Shown here: one piece after another, positions 45,101 to 53,710 of the stretch
Position numbering within the stretch: the first letter of the stretch is position 1
Layout of the letters: every line of letters begins with the position of its first letter
From: CAZOEL01 sp964578835
GTDB lineage: Bacteria > Desulfobacterota > Syntrophobacteria > Syntrophobacterales > Syntrophobacteraceae
DNA length: 64,000 nucleotides
Direction: 5' to 3'
Assembly: GCA_964578835.1 (NCBI GenBank)
Contig: CAZOEL010000026.1
Location: forward strand, 11,145 to 75,144
Notes under the pieces: model-generated
What the model was told of the DNA's origin: nothing
Database searches by the model: none
What the model saw: the letters and a program-made list of their open reading frames with translations, nothing else
Made by a program: the position numbers and the translations under genes

Positions 45101-47122
45101 GTCGGAGCTGCGAACGTCATTGCCGAAGTGGGCGGAAAAAGGATGCAGACCAGAAGGGACCTCAAAGCGGAAGAGAACATGGCGAACACGGTGGAGGCGG
45201 TGTCTACCACTCTCTCGAGGCTTGCCGATTCAGACAGGCAGTGGCAGCTCGACGACCCCGAGGATTGCCTGCAGGTGCTGCTCGACCTCAAGGCGCTGCA
45301 GGAAAAAGGCGAGGTCTCTGTCGAATGGCCCGAGGGGGAAAAGCTCAAGGTCACCCGCGAAATGTCCCTCGATCAGCTCCGCATGAAGATTCGCGGCAAA
45401 ACGGACTGGTTTGAAGTAAGCGGGGGCCTCCAGGTGGACGACAATCTCGTGCTCGATATGAAGCGGCTCCTCGAGCTCATCAAGACCTCGGACACCCGGT
45501 TCATTCCTCTCGAGGAGGGTCACTTTCTGGCGCTGACCAAAGAATTCAGAAAGAGGCTCGAAGAGCTGGATTCGTATGCCGAAAGGAAGGGCAAAGAAGT
45601 TAGGCTGCATCCTCTTGCCGCCATGGCCGTGCAGGACCTCATGGAGGCTATTCCCAATCTGGAGGTCGATAAGGCATGGAAGTCGAGGCTCGAGCGCATA
45701 CAGACCGGGCAGAAAATCAAACCGCCCATCCCATCGACTCTCAAGGCGGAGCTGAGGGACTATCAGGTTGAAGGCTATACCTGGATGGCCAGGCTCGCGC
45801 ACATGGGAATCGGAGCTTGCCTTGCCGACGACATGGGGCTGGGGAAGACCATTCAGACTCTTGCAGTCATGTTGCATCGAGCCACCCAGGGCCCCATGCT
45901 GGTAGTGGCCCCAACATCCGTTTGCTGGAACTGGGTAAACGAGGCGAACCGCTTCGCCCCCACGCTCAACGTCGTTCAATTCGACAGCGGCAACAGGGAA
46001 GAGATCGTAAAGGGTCTCCAACACCAAGATGTGCTCGTCACCAGTTATGGACTGCTGATTCAGGAAGCGGAGCTTCTTTCGACCGTCGAGTGGAACCTCA
46101 TCGTTCTCGATGAAGCGCAGGCGATCAAGAACGTCTTGACCAAGAGGTCCCAGGCGGCCATGGGCCTCAAGGGAAACTTCAAGATCATCACCACGGGAAC
46201 CCCTATCGAAAATCATCTTGGCGAATTCTGGACGCTTTTCAATTTCATCAATCCCGGCCTCCTTGGGTCGATCCAAAAGTTCAACGAGCGCTTCGCCATC
46301 CCGATCGAAAAGTACAACAACCGGGATGCGAAAAAGCGTTTAAAGAAGCTGATCCAGCCTTTCATTCTAAGACGTCTTAAATCCCAGGTTCTCGAGGAGC
46401 TGCCTCCACGCACGGAGGTAGTCCTGCAGGTGGAAATGAGCCCTGAGGAGACGGCGTTTTATGAAGCCTTGCGTCGTCAGGCGCTGGAGAGGATAGAAGC
46501 CGATAACGCCCCGGTCGCTCAGAAGCACCTGAAGATATTGGCCGAAATCACAAAGCTAAGACAGGCGGCGTGCAACCCTCGCCTGGTCATGGCGGAGACA
46601 ACCTTATCCAGCTCAAAGCTCGAGCTTTTTGGCGACGTGGTTTCAGAGCTGCTCGAGAACCGCCACAAAGCGCTGGTTTTCAGCCAGTTTGTCGGACATC
46701 TCAGCCTCATCCGGGAACACCTCGATAGTCGCAACATCAGCTACCGCTACCTCGATGGGAGCACATCGCCCAAAGATCGCAGAAAAGAGGTAGACGCTTT
46801 CCAGTCGGGAGAAGGCGATCTCTTCCTCATAAGCCTCAAGGCGGGAGGTTTGGGGCTCAATCTCACCGCCGCGGATTACGTCATCCACATGGACCCCTGG
46901 TGGAATCCCGCAGTAGAAGATCAGGCCTCGGATAGAGCCCATAGAATCGGTCAGCAGCATCCGGTAACCGTCTATCGGCTGGTCGCCAAGGGAACCATCG
47001 AGGAGAAGATCGTGAGGCTCCACCAGGAGAAAAGGGATCTGGCGGGAAGTCTGCTCGACGGAAGCGATGTCAGCGGAAAGATCTCGGCCGAAGAATTGAT
47101 CCGCTTGATCCGGGAGGAATGA
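42167..47122 (+). CDS. SNF2-family helicase with large N-terminal extension
   Basis: This very large protein has about 1651 residues from the GTG at 42167. The open frame reaches 41879, but that part runs through the repeat element. The C-terminal 450 residues carry all Swi2/Snf2 motifs: DDMGLGKTIQTLAVMLH (I), VLDEAQAIKN (II), TTGTPIENHLGEFW (III), the IPPRTEV-type linker, and SDRAHRIGQQHPVTVYRL (VI). The N-terminal 1200 residues hold a Cys4 zinc motif (CLSCAKPIREKAF, LCPSC) and alpha-helical repeats resembling HEAT or TPR units. It probably remodels protein-DNA complexes, for example stalled RNA polymerase. The exact start is uncertain. Confidence 0.9.
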   Translation: MQAEEKIRDELLRAYEGLTPPEQALAQLCSIIWEPVSIPVLYKIFRRSGLSFPGEKVNSGKALEPHLNKLQALKLLNDNLEVPQSIVEIITRRAVAEGRIFNAADMLKGIESEQAWKDAPTNGSACLSCAKPIREKAFITEPGPLCPSCAAAEIRNIAANENMDQWPAKQILDSLSPGANIRSRLTVIWNFSEAHMSLVDRSHPNASNLLSLLVQNLGYIESHPLAPTVRQAALRTCTQMSYRVLPLLLKMVKKEPWQYYVNVLMALGTISSERAEVQALLKEGSNDPRPEVRKFVMTFLSQNPPAWALQIITKLCGDEDFTIRSMAKTALAELKKTKRRYPLFSSSAQAIPDTPVGVSIRFGPLVKAVQEELPLSRQYYYSYGSSQCPRIMRDLRIGIYARDKDMFFRRRDDLASHCGSLSDYSSAIAQICNSPFDAAWFATLPIEIQTFSLSSIFYQAMEDLEPDADALAYALKTSLFESAPPAERGTLFYNLTSRLIMGGRLDEAGKMLPNIEGGDYTGGLKGWIRFVEGRNDEAIASFEADLKELRRRAGKRNINFSGFAGIFYVLSLLKAESADLLKKAEQLTNWNLSHDGILSSTSSLFESLQGIIHAQKLEVEEAKRSIALQSRAPSPIPTLMNAIAAYWINGHLPKGTTEKISELFPSARDAGVDWAAMECAALLIRAKKGTPEHTEYLDRVMKQSGMQSIVYSLKIEETWQKGLRALIEIAEAPEEATGKKSAATRLIWLVGFEGKEVSLQPLEQKFTARGGWSKGRPVSLGRLFNRTKLDYITEKDHAICASLKRDQSYYYGDSYTFDMNKLLPALVDHPLLFRDKSPTTPVEFIKGEPEIVVAKSSSSLNIRFKARFGEDRFMVIQETPTRFKVIEISNQHRRIAQVLGEKGLIAPISARQDVLDAITALSSHVLVHSDVGVKSKDVEEVASDPTPHAHLLPSGPGFRVEVFVKPFKEEGSPYLKPGVGAANVIAEVGGKRMQTRRDLKAEENMANTVEAVSTTLSRLADSDRQWQLDDPEDCLQVLLDLKALQEKGEVSVEWPEGEKLKVTREMSLDQLRMKIRGKTDWFEVSGGLQVDDNLVLDMKRLLELIKTSDTRFIPLEEGHFLALTKEFRKRLEELDSYAERKGKEVRLHPLAAMAVQDLMEAIPNLEVDKAWKSRLERIQTGQKIKPPIPSTLKAELRDYQVEGYTWMARLAHMGIGACLADDMGLGKTIQTLAVMLHRATQGPMLVVAPTSVCWNWVNEANRFAPTLNVVQFDSGNREEIVKGLQHQDVLVTSYGLLIQEAELLSTVEWNLIVLDEAQAIKNVLTKRSQAAMGLKGNFKIITTGTPIENHLGEFWTLFNFINPGLLGSIQKFNERFAIPIEKYNNRDAKKRLKKLIQPFILRRLKSQVLEELPPRTEVVLQVEMSPEETAFYEALRRQALERIEADNAPVAQKHLKILAEITKLRQAACNPRLVMAETTLSSSKLELFGDVVSELLENRHKALVFSQFVGHLSLIREHLDSRNISYRYLDGSTSPKDRRKEVDAFQSGEGDLFLISLKAGGLGLNLTAADYVIHMDPWWNPAVEDQASDRAHRIGQQHPVTVYRLVAKGTIEEKIVRLHQEKRDLAGSLLDGSDVSGKISAEELIRLIREE

Positions 47123-47328
47123 CCTCAAATTGCTCACGCTTGCCGAGCCGTTCCCTATTGGTTCGGGCATGAAGCTTGCTTCCGAATAAAGCTCGATTAC
47201 TCAAGTGAGGGCGCTGTGAAATCTCCGGGGAGGTCTTAATTTTACAAATACTATGCGCCTTGCTTTTTAGCTGCGAGAGAGGCCCTTCCTCCTAAAGGAG
47301 TGACTGACAACATCGAGAGCAGACAAAG

Positions 47329-48090
47329 ATGCATGAAACAACGCTTAATCTTCAGAGGGAAGCCGAGCGCATCGCCTCCAAGCACCGCATACCCGAGTTC
47401 TACATCCGGTTCAAAGCCCCCATGGCCCTTGCTCGGAAGCTCTATTTCAGCTCGCCCATGATTGCGGTCTTGCGCAAGCTCGTCGAGCCGGCGCTCCAGG
47501 AGGAGCTCGGCCACGGCATTTTCCATTGTTCACGGGTCGGGCTCGACAGCGCCACACTCATCTTCATCGAGTTGGAATCCGATCCCGCCAACCGCTGCTA
47601 CATGGAAAGGAACATGCTCCTCGGGCTTGTCGCCGGCCTTTTGCACGACATTTGCCGAGGCGAGGAGAATCACGCCGAAGCCGGCTCCGTTGAAGCAGCA
47701 AGGATTCTCAAGGACTTCCCGTTGACCGATCACGAGGTTCAATGCGTATGCGAGGCCATAAGAAATCACGAAGCATTCGGAGCTCCCGTTTCATCGGATA
47801 GGCCATGGTTTCGGCTCATCAGCGATTCTCTCTACGACGCAGATAAATTCCGCTGGGGGCCGGATACTTTCACGCACACTCTCTGGCGTATGGCGAGTCA
47901 TCAAGGACTGACGCCCTCCGAGCTCATCAAAAAATTCCCGTGGGGCATGAGCGGCGTTCTGCGCATTTTGGACACTTTTCGCACGCCTACCGGTCGCCAA
48001 TACGGGCCGGACATCATCGAAACGGGCGTCGATATCGGCAAGGAAATCTACCGGTACTTGGTAAAGCATTACGAAGAGAGCCCATGCTGA
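47329..48090 (+). CDS. HD-domain phosphohydrolase-like protein
   Basis: This 253-residue protein has the HD metal site: H in GIFHCSRVG, HD in LLHDICRGEENH, and a distal H/D pair in AIRNHEAFG and SDSLYDADKFRWGPD. HD domains hydrolyse phosphate esters or nucleotides; the specific substrate is not evident. A weak sigma-54-like element (GGGCATGAAGCTTGCTT at 47165-47181) lies upstream. Glutamate dehydrogenase follows 31 bases downstream, so they may be co-transcribed. Confidence 0.85.
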   Translation: MHETTLNLQREAERIASKHRIPEFYIRFKAPMALARKLYFSSPMIAVLRKLVEPALQEELGHGIFHCSRVGLDSATLIFIELESDPANRCYMERNMLLGLVAGLLHDICRGEENHAEAGSVEAARILKDFPLTDHEVQCVCEAIRNHEAFGAPVSSDRPWFRLISDSLYDADKFRWGPDTFTHTLWRMASHQGLTPSELIKKFPWGMSGVLRILDTFRTPTGRQYGPDIIETGVDIGKEIYRYLVKHYEESPC

Positions 48091-48121
48091 TCGTTTATCC
48101 TTCTAAAAAGGAGGCGCCTTT

Positions 48122-49372
48122 ATGGAAGATAAGTTCAATCCCTTCAGAATAGCCCAGAAACAGCTCGACGCCGCAGCCGCGAAGCTTGGCCTCGATCCGG
48201 CCACCCACGAACTGCTCCGCTGGCCGATGCATGAAATAAGAGTGACGCTTCCCGTCAAGATGGACGACGGAAAGACGAAGATTTTTCACGCCTTCCGCGT
48301 CCAGTACAACACGGCGCGCGGTCCCGGCAAGGGAGGCATTCGATGGCACCCGCAGGAGACGATCGACACGGTTCGCGCGCTGGCCGCATGGATGACCTGG
48401 AAGACCGCCGTCGTCGACATTCCTCTGGGCGGAGCGAAGGGCGGGATAGTCTGCAATCCCAAAGAGCTTTCGGAAACTGAAAAAGAGCGGCTGGCGCGCG
48501 CATACATGCGGGCGTTCGCAAGATCGGTCGGCGTCACCAAGGACGTGCCCGCCCCGGACGTCTACACCACGCCGCAAATCATGGCCTGGATGATGGATGA
48601 ATACGAGACCATCATCGGGGAAAATCACCCGGGAGTCATTACCGGCAAACCGATCCCGCTCGGAGGCTCTCAAGGCCGAAGCGACGCCACGGCAAGAGGC
48701 GGCGTCTACATAACCCGCGAGGCGGCGAAAGTCTCCAATATCGACCTTGCGGGCAAAACCATGGCCATCATGGGCTTTGGCAACGCCGGACAGCATGCGG
48801 CCTTTCTGGGAGAAGAGATTCTTGGGCTCAAACTGGTGGCGGCCTCCGATTCCAAGGGCGGCGTCTACAATCCCAAAGGAATCGACGTAAGAGCTTTGAT
48901 CGATTACAAGGTCAAAAACGGAGCCCTAACCGGCTTCCCCGATTCGGACAGCATCACGAATAGCGAACTTCTTGCGCTGGATGTCACGGCGCTTTTTCCC
49001 GCAGCTTTGGAAAATGTCATAACCAACGAGAATGCATCGAAGATCCAGTGCAGAATCTGCTGCGAGCTCGCAAACGGACCGACGAGCCCGGAGGCGGACG
49101 AAATACTCAGAGACTCCGGCGTCATCGTATTGCCGGATTTTCTGGCCAACGCGGGCGGAGTCACCGTCTCTTACTTCGAACAGGTGCAAAACGCTTACAA
49201 TCTCTACTGGGAACTCCAGGAAGTGCACTGGAGACTAGATAAGAAGATGACTCGCGCTTTTGCGGGCGTCTACGAAATGAGCCAGCGGAACAAAATCGGA
49301 TTGCGGCAAGCGGCCTACCTGGTGTCCGTCGCCCGGGTGGCCGAAGCATGCAAGCTTCGCGGCTGGGTGTAG
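48122..49372 (+). CDS. gdhA: NAD(P)-dependent glutamate dehydrogenase
   Basis: This 416-residue enzyme reversibly converts glutamate to 2-oxoglutarate and ammonia. Substrate-site motifs GPGKGGIRWHP, WKTAVVDIPLGGAKGGIVCN and VPAPDVYTTPQIMAWM are present, followed by the Rossmann segment MAIMGFGNAGQHAAF. The length and motifs fit the hexameric small form common in anaerobes and thermophiles. AGGAGG lies 9 bases before the ATG. Confidence 0.95.
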   Translation: MEDKFNPFRIAQKQLDAAAAKLGLDPATHELLRWPMHEIRVTLPVKMDDGKTKIFHAFRVQYNTARGPGKGGIRWHPQETIDTVRALAAWMTWKTAVVDIPLGGAKGGIVCNPKELSETEKERLARAYMRAFARSVGVTKDVPAPDVYTTPQIMAWMMDEYETIIGENHPGVITGKPIPLGGSQGRSDATARGGVYITREAAKVSNIDLAGKTMAIMGFGNAGQHAAFLGEEILGLKLVAASDSKGGVYNPKGIDVRALIDYKVKNGALTGFPDSDSITNSELLALDVTALFPAALENVITNENASKIQCRICCELANGPTSPEADEILRDSGVIVLPDFLANAGGVTVSYFEQVQNAYNLYWELQEVHWRLDKKMTRAFAGVYEMSQRNKIGLRQAAYLVSVARVAEACKLRGWV

Positions 49373-49781
49373 TCTTTTAATGAGTCGTCAACATCGTTTC
49401 TTCCGGTCGAAGCGGGCCCCCTCTCCCTCAGGGAGAGGGTCGGGGTGAGGGAAGTATTCTTTAGAAATTGAGGGAAGTATTCTTTTGAAAGAGGATCTCC
49501 CCTGCCCTCTCCCTCAATGCTGTTGTATTAAGGAGCCGATGCAGGCGTAGGTTGGGTTGAGCGATGAGCGATACCCAACATTGATCGGTGCTCCCGTTGG
49601 GTTTCGCTATCGCTCAACCCAACCTACAGATCCTTCCGATTTCTTAATTCAACAGCCTCGGCCCTCGCCCTCAGGGAGAGGGAAAAACTGCAACCTGAAT
49701 ATTCGAGAAACTGCAACCTGAACATTCAAAGTTGACGGTCCACTAGCAAGAATGGCCAACGATCGGATGGGGGTATGAGTG
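49373..49781. other. repeat-filled intergenic region
   Basis: This stretch holds short palindromes of the CCCTCTCCCTCAGGGAGAGG type near 49425 and 49665, a second-order repeat GGGAAGTATTCTTT, and a long hairpin listed separately. A CTGTTGTATTAAG / CTTAATTCAACAG pair (49520-49532 and 49642-49654) brackets the hairpin, as if one repeat had inserted into another. I see no gene. Confidence 0.7.
49547..49627. repeat. 81-bp hairpin repeat (GTAGGTTGGGTTGAGCG type)
   Basis: The arms start with GTAGGTTGGGTTGAGCGAT at 49547 and end with the complementary CGCTCAACCCAACCTAC at 49627. The inner part (ATACCCAAC / GTTGGGTTTCG) also pairs. This type of hairpin is a widespread intergenic repeat in many bacterial genomes. 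It could act as a terminator for either strand but lacks a T-run. Confidence 0.8.
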
Positions 49782-52082
49782 ATGGAAGATCTTCTGCGCG
49801 CCTACCGCACATACCAGAAGATGATGCTCTATCCCCACCTGATCGATGAAATCAGAGGTCTTTTTCTGGTCGCTCTCACGGAGAAAGGCGTTGCTACGCC
49901 GGAAAGCATCAGAGAAGAAGCGCAGAAGATTCTCCTCTCCGACGGTCTGCCCGCCGATGAGGAGAACATCAGGCAGTACGGGGGCTCTTTAATCGATCTC
50001 CATTTTGTCCGCTGCTTCAGGCAGGATGAAATAGAGAGCTACATCAACCTTGCGCGTAAAAAGGAAGCCTTCGAAGAGCTGAACAGAGTCGTGAACACCG
50101 AAGACGCGACGCCCGGGCAGATCCGAAGAGCGCTTAAAGAATTCACGAACATTCCTCAAGGAAGCCTCTTCCTTTCTCCCGATGAGTCCGAAGGAGTCCG
50201 GGTTGCCCTAATCAACCATTTCATCACCAATCTGGTTCCGTTCATCAGCATTGCAAAGCACCACCTCACGGTCCGCGATATTGACGAAGTGCTGAGCAAT
50301 ACCGTTTCCACCCCCCGTCGGACGGGCAGAATCGGCGGCAAGGCGGCAGGAATGATCCTGGCCTACAAAGCCCTCCTGCCAAGGCTCGGAGAGCGGGACC
50401 CACAGCTGGAAAAATTTCTAGTCATACCGGAATCCTATTATTTCGAATCCGGAATAACTTCCGATTTTATCGATTACAACCGCTTCTACTATTTTCACAG
50501 CCAAAAATACAAAACGAGAGAGCTCATCGAAGAGGGTTACGCCAAGCTGGCCCCCGTGCTCGAGAAGGCGTCCTTTCCACCCGATGTCATGGCTTCCTTT
50601 CGGACCTTTCTGGCGGAAATAGGCGAGCATCCCTTGATTCTTCGATCCTCGAGCCTCCTCGAGGACAACATCGGCTACACCTTCTCCGGCAAATATGAAT
50701 CGGTTTTCCTCGCCAACCAAGGAGATATCGAAGGAAGGCTCGCCTCGTTCGTATGGGGCCTCAAGCGCGTGCTCATGAGCACGTTCAGCCCGGCCGCCAT
50801 TCTATACCGACGAGACCACAATCTGCTCGACTTCGATGAAAGGATGGGCATTCTCGTACAGAAAGTCGTCGGCCGTCGCTTCGGCGACTATTTCTTTCCC
50901 TTTGCCGCAGGAGTGGCTTTTTCCAGAAACGAATATGCGTGGACCCCTCGCATCAAAAGAGAGGAAGGTCTTGTGCGGCTCGTCCTGGGGCTTGGAACGC
51001 GAGCCGTAGAGAGGGTAGAGATGGATTACCCGCGCATGATCGCTCTCAGTCACCCAACGCTCAGGCCCGAAGTCTCCATGGTGCAGGTCAAGAAATACTC
51101 GCAGAAGATCGTGGACGTATTGAACCTCGAGACCGGCAAAGTTGAGGCTATCCCCTACGTCGATCTCTTCGAGAGAATCGATCACCCCGACCTGCCGCAG
51201 GCTCTCTCCACCATGGAAGAAGGCGGCTACCTCTCGCCTCCGCTCTTCACGGGGCAGGAGATCAATCTTGCCCGAAGCTGCGTCACTTTCGATAATTTCC
51301 TCGCCAAAACGCCTTTCACTTCGCTGATGAAAGAAATACTCCAAAAGCTCGAAGCGGCCTATGGCCGTCCAGTGGAAGTGGAATTCGCCTGGGACGATGA
51401 AAGGCTTTATCTGCTTCAATGCCGCTCTCTTGCGGTGCGCCGGCAGGTGGAGAAGGTAGCCGTGCCGGGCGACATCCCAAACGATCTGATCCTTTTCACC
51501 AACAACCGGAGCGTAGCCAACAGCATCACTAAAGATATCGAGTTCGTCGTTTATGTCGATCCCAAAGCCTACTCGCAGTTGTCGGAGCTACAGGAGAGAA
51601 GCGCGGTCGGACGAGTGGTGGGAAAAATCAATGTGGCGCTGGAAGAGAGGCGTTACGCGCTCCTGGGACCCGCCCGCTGGGGAAGCAACGATATCAAATT
51701 CGGAGTCAAGGTCGGCTATGACGATATAAACCACACGCTGGCGCTGGGAGAAATCGCTTTTGAAGAGGCCGGAGTGACGCCGGAAGTCTCTTATGGCACG
51801 CACTTTTTCAACGACCTCGTCGAAGCCCGGATCGTACCACTGGCCCTCTACCCGGATCAGCAGGAGACGGTCTTCAGGGAGGATTTTCTGATTCAAGCCC
51901 CCAATCTGCTCACTTCCCTGGCGCCAGACGCCACGCGATATGCTTCGGTCGTGCGCGTGATCCACATACCCTCCGTTATGGGCGGCCGCATGCTGCAGAT
52001 CTACCAGGATGGAATCAATCAGAAGGGAATCGGTTTTTTCGATTTTCCGGAAAATAGCGAGGGCGGGCCAAAAGGCCGATAA
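49782..52082 (+). CDS. PEP/pyruvate-binding-domain protein without phosphotransfer domains
   Basis: This 766-residue protein has a helical N-terminal region (about 1-170) and then a PEP synthase-like nucleotide-binding domain: RRTGRIGGKAAGMILAYKAL, PLILRSSSLLEDNIGYTFSG, and VEFAWDDERLYLLQCRSLAV, which normally ends that domain. The phosphohistidine (TSHAA-like) and PEP/pyruvate TIM-barrel domains are absent; instead about 190 residues of unrecognised sequence follow (NDLILFTNNRSVANSITKDI). It could phosphorylate or bind an unknown acceptor. A GTG at 49779 directly precedes the ATG. Confidence 0.85.
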   Translation: MEDLLRAYRTYQKMMLYPHLIDEIRGLFLVALTEKGVATPESIREEAQKILLSDGLPADEENIRQYGGSLIDLHFVRCFRQDEIESYINLARKKEAFEELNRVVNTEDATPGQIRRALKEFTNIPQGSLFLSPDESEGVRVALINHFITNLVPFISIAKHHLTVRDIDEVLSNTVSTPRRTGRIGGKAAGMILAYKALLPRLGERDPQLEKFLVIPESYYFESGITSDFIDYNRFYYFHSQKYKTRELIEEGYAKLAPVLEKASFPPDVMASFRTFLAEIGEHPLILRSSSLLEDNIGYTFSGKYESVFLANQGDIEGRLASFVWGLKRVLMSTFSPAAILYRRDHNLLDFDERMGILVQKVVGRRFGDYFFPFAAGVAFSRNEYAWTPRIKREEGLVRLVLGLGTRAVERVEMDYPRMIALSHPTLRPEVSMVQVKKYSQKIVDVLNLETGKVEAIPYVDLFERIDHPDLPQALSTMEEGGYLSPPLFTGQEINLARSCVTFDNFLAKTPFTSLMKEILQKLEAAYGRPVEVEFAWDDERLYLLQCRSLAVRRQVEKVAVPGDIPNDLILFTNNRSVANSITKDIEFVVYVDPKAYSQLSELQERSAVGRVVGKINVALEERRYALLGPARWGSNDIKFGVKVGYDDINHTLALGEIAFEEAGVTPEVSYGTHFFNDLVEARIVPLALYPDQQETVFREDFLIQAPNLLTSLAPDATRYASVVRVIHIPSVMGGRMLQIYQDGINQKGIGFFDFPENSEGGPKGR

Positions 52083-52089
52083 GAAAACC

Positions 52090-52130
52090 GGTGTTTGCGG
52101 GCTTATTGCGCACACGGGCCCACAAACACC
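52090..52130. terminator. bidirectional terminator-like hairpin
   Basis: GGTGTTTGCGGGC (52090-52102) pairs with GCCCACAAACACC (52118-52130), a 13-bp stem with one G-T pair. It lies in the 62-base gap between two convergent stops, so it can end both transcripts. No strong T-run follows on either side. Confidence 0.7.
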
Positions 52131-52144
52131 AGAAATAGAACTAT

Positions 52145-53230
52145 CTAGCCGTTCTTTTTGACAAAATCTTTCATGAAAGCCACTAAAGCTTCAACTCCGG
52201 CAAGAGGCACGGCGTTGTAGATGGAGGCTCTGCAGCCGCCTACGGACCTGTGTCCCTTCAAGCCGCCAAGGCCCTGCGCAAGCGCTTCGCTGATGAATTT
52301 CGCTTCGAGCTCGGGAACCGCCAACCGGAAGGTGACGTTCATGAGAGAGCGGGAATCAGCTTCGGCCGTGCCGCGATAGAAAGCCTCGCTATCCATGTAA
52401 CCGTAGAGCAGGTCGGCTTTCTTTCTGTTCATGGCTTCCATCTTGTCCAGACCGCCGACGGTTTCCTCGATCCACTTCGCAACCAACTGGACCACGTAGA
52501 TGGCGAAGCAGGGAGGCGTGTTGTACATGGACTTCTTGCTGCTGTAGGTGTCGTACTTCAGCATGTTCGGAAGATCTTTGGGAACCCGGCTCAACATGTC
52601 CTTGCGAATGATGACCACGGTGACTCCTGCGGGTCCGGCGTTCTTCTGGGCGCCGGCGTAAATCAGCCCGAAGGGAGCGGGATCGAATTTCCGGCTCAGA
52701 AAGTCGGAAGACATGTCGCAGACAATGGGCACGCCTTTGCTGTTGGGAAACTCCTGCCACTGGGTGCCGCGGATCGTGTTGTTCGAGGTGAGGTGAAGGT
52801 ACGCTGCATCGGGATCGACATCGATATTCTTGGGAATATAGGTGAATTCTTTGTCTTCCGAGCTTGCCAGAACGCGGACGTCTTTCCCCACAATGCGCGC
52901 TTCTTTGATGGCCTTACCCGCCCACGTTCCCGTGTCGACATAGGCGGTCTGCTTGCCGGGAAGGGCGAGATTCATGGGGACCATGGCGAACTGCATGCTC
53001 GCGCCGCCCTGGATGAAAAGCACGTCGTACTGGTCGTCAAGATTGAGCAAACGTTTGATGCGGATTATGCCATCATCGAGTACATCCTCAAACCACTTGG
53101 ACCGGTGGCTGACTTCAAGTATCGACATTCCGGAATTCCGGAAATTGAGCAGTTCTCCCTGAATTTCTTCAAGAACCGGAAGCGGCAATGCGGCCGGTCC
53201 GGCGTTAAAATTGAAAATGCGGTTGGTCAT
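52145..53230 (-). CDS. serC: phosphoserine aminotransferase
   Basis: This 361-residue PLP enzyme of serine biosynthesis converts 3-phosphohydroxypyruvate and glutamate to phosphoserine. It starts with NRIFNFNAGPAALPLPVLEE and has SHRSKWFEDVL and the PLP lysine in IYAGAQKNAGPAGVTVVIIR; the C-terminal LGGLKGHRSVGGCRASIYNA is typical. It is monocistronic, with a palindrome in its upstream region. Confidence 0.96.
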   Translation of the reverse strand: MTNRIFNFNAGPAALPLPVLEEIQGELLNFRNSGMSILEVSHRSKWFEDVLDDGIIRIKRLLNLDDQYDVLFIQGGASMQFAMVPMNLALPGKQTAYVDTGTWAGKAIKEARIVGKDVRVLASSEDKEFTYIPKNIDVDPDAAYLHLTSNNTIRGTQWQEFPNSKGVPIVCDMSSDFLSRKFDPAPFGLIYAGAQKNAGPAGVTVVIIRKDMLSRVPKDLPNMLKYDTYSSKKSMYNTPPCFAIYVVQLVAKWIEETVGGLDKMEAMNRKKADLLYGYMDSEAFYRGTAEADSRSLMNVTFRLAVPELEAKFISEALAQGLGGLKGHRSVGGCRASIYNAVPLAGVEALVAFMKDFVKKNG

Positions 53231-53710
53231 GGCTCTAGTCCTCCTTGGAGCGCCTAATCCTTAAAAAGTCCACTTGCTTATACAAAACAAAAAACAGGGT
53301 GTCACGCTAACTATAGTTAGCTGTTTTGTCAATCTTTTTGTCAAAGAAGAACCGTAGTTTCGATCTTTCTGCCGCTTGATGCGCAACGACCTATTCTGCT
53401 GTTTTATCAAACGCATGAGTTGAGGAAGCTCTTCTGTTTCCCCAACCCTTAGAGAATTTTGCCGTCCCCGCCGACTTGCTTCTTCAAAAACGAATTCTTA
53501 TTATCTCTCAGATACGCAGTAGTTATCGCGAGGATCTATGGTTAAGAATAATAATTTGATTTCTCTATCTTTTATGCAAAGAACCGCTGCTACCTTTCCC
53601 ATCTACCATCCAGACCGAGACCTTCCGGTTGAGTATGTCTATCGTAGGTTGACTCCCATCCCACGTAATCAGCAACACTGAACTTTTGAAAAACAAGAAA
53701 GGATGAGCTC
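53231..53710. other. intergenic region between divergent serC and 3D-domain genes
   Basis: Apart from the palindrome at 53306 I see no gene in these 480 bases. The sequence is AT-rich near 53540-53580, which would suit promoters of both neighbours. I looked for a ydaO-type (c-di-AMP) riboswitch, which often precedes 3D-domain genes, and did not recognise one. Confidence 0.5.
53306..53321. promoter_or_regulatory. 16-bp perfect palindrome upstream of serC
   Basis: GCTAACTATAGTTAGC is a perfect palindrome 75 bases before the serC start, with A/T-rich flanks (ACAAAACA on the left, TGTTTTGT on the right) that extend the symmetry. This looks like an operator for a dimeric repressor. No regulator gene lies beside it, and the protein that binds it is unknown. 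Confidence 0.55.

Noticed and set aside
52250..53257. 335-codon plus-strand frame opposite serC
   Set aside because: SerC motifs on the other strand are unambiguous; this frame is a shadow.
53340..53700. Possible ydaO (c-di-AMP) riboswitch before the 3D-domain gene
   Set aside because: The conserved blocks of that riboswitch could not be found in the region.
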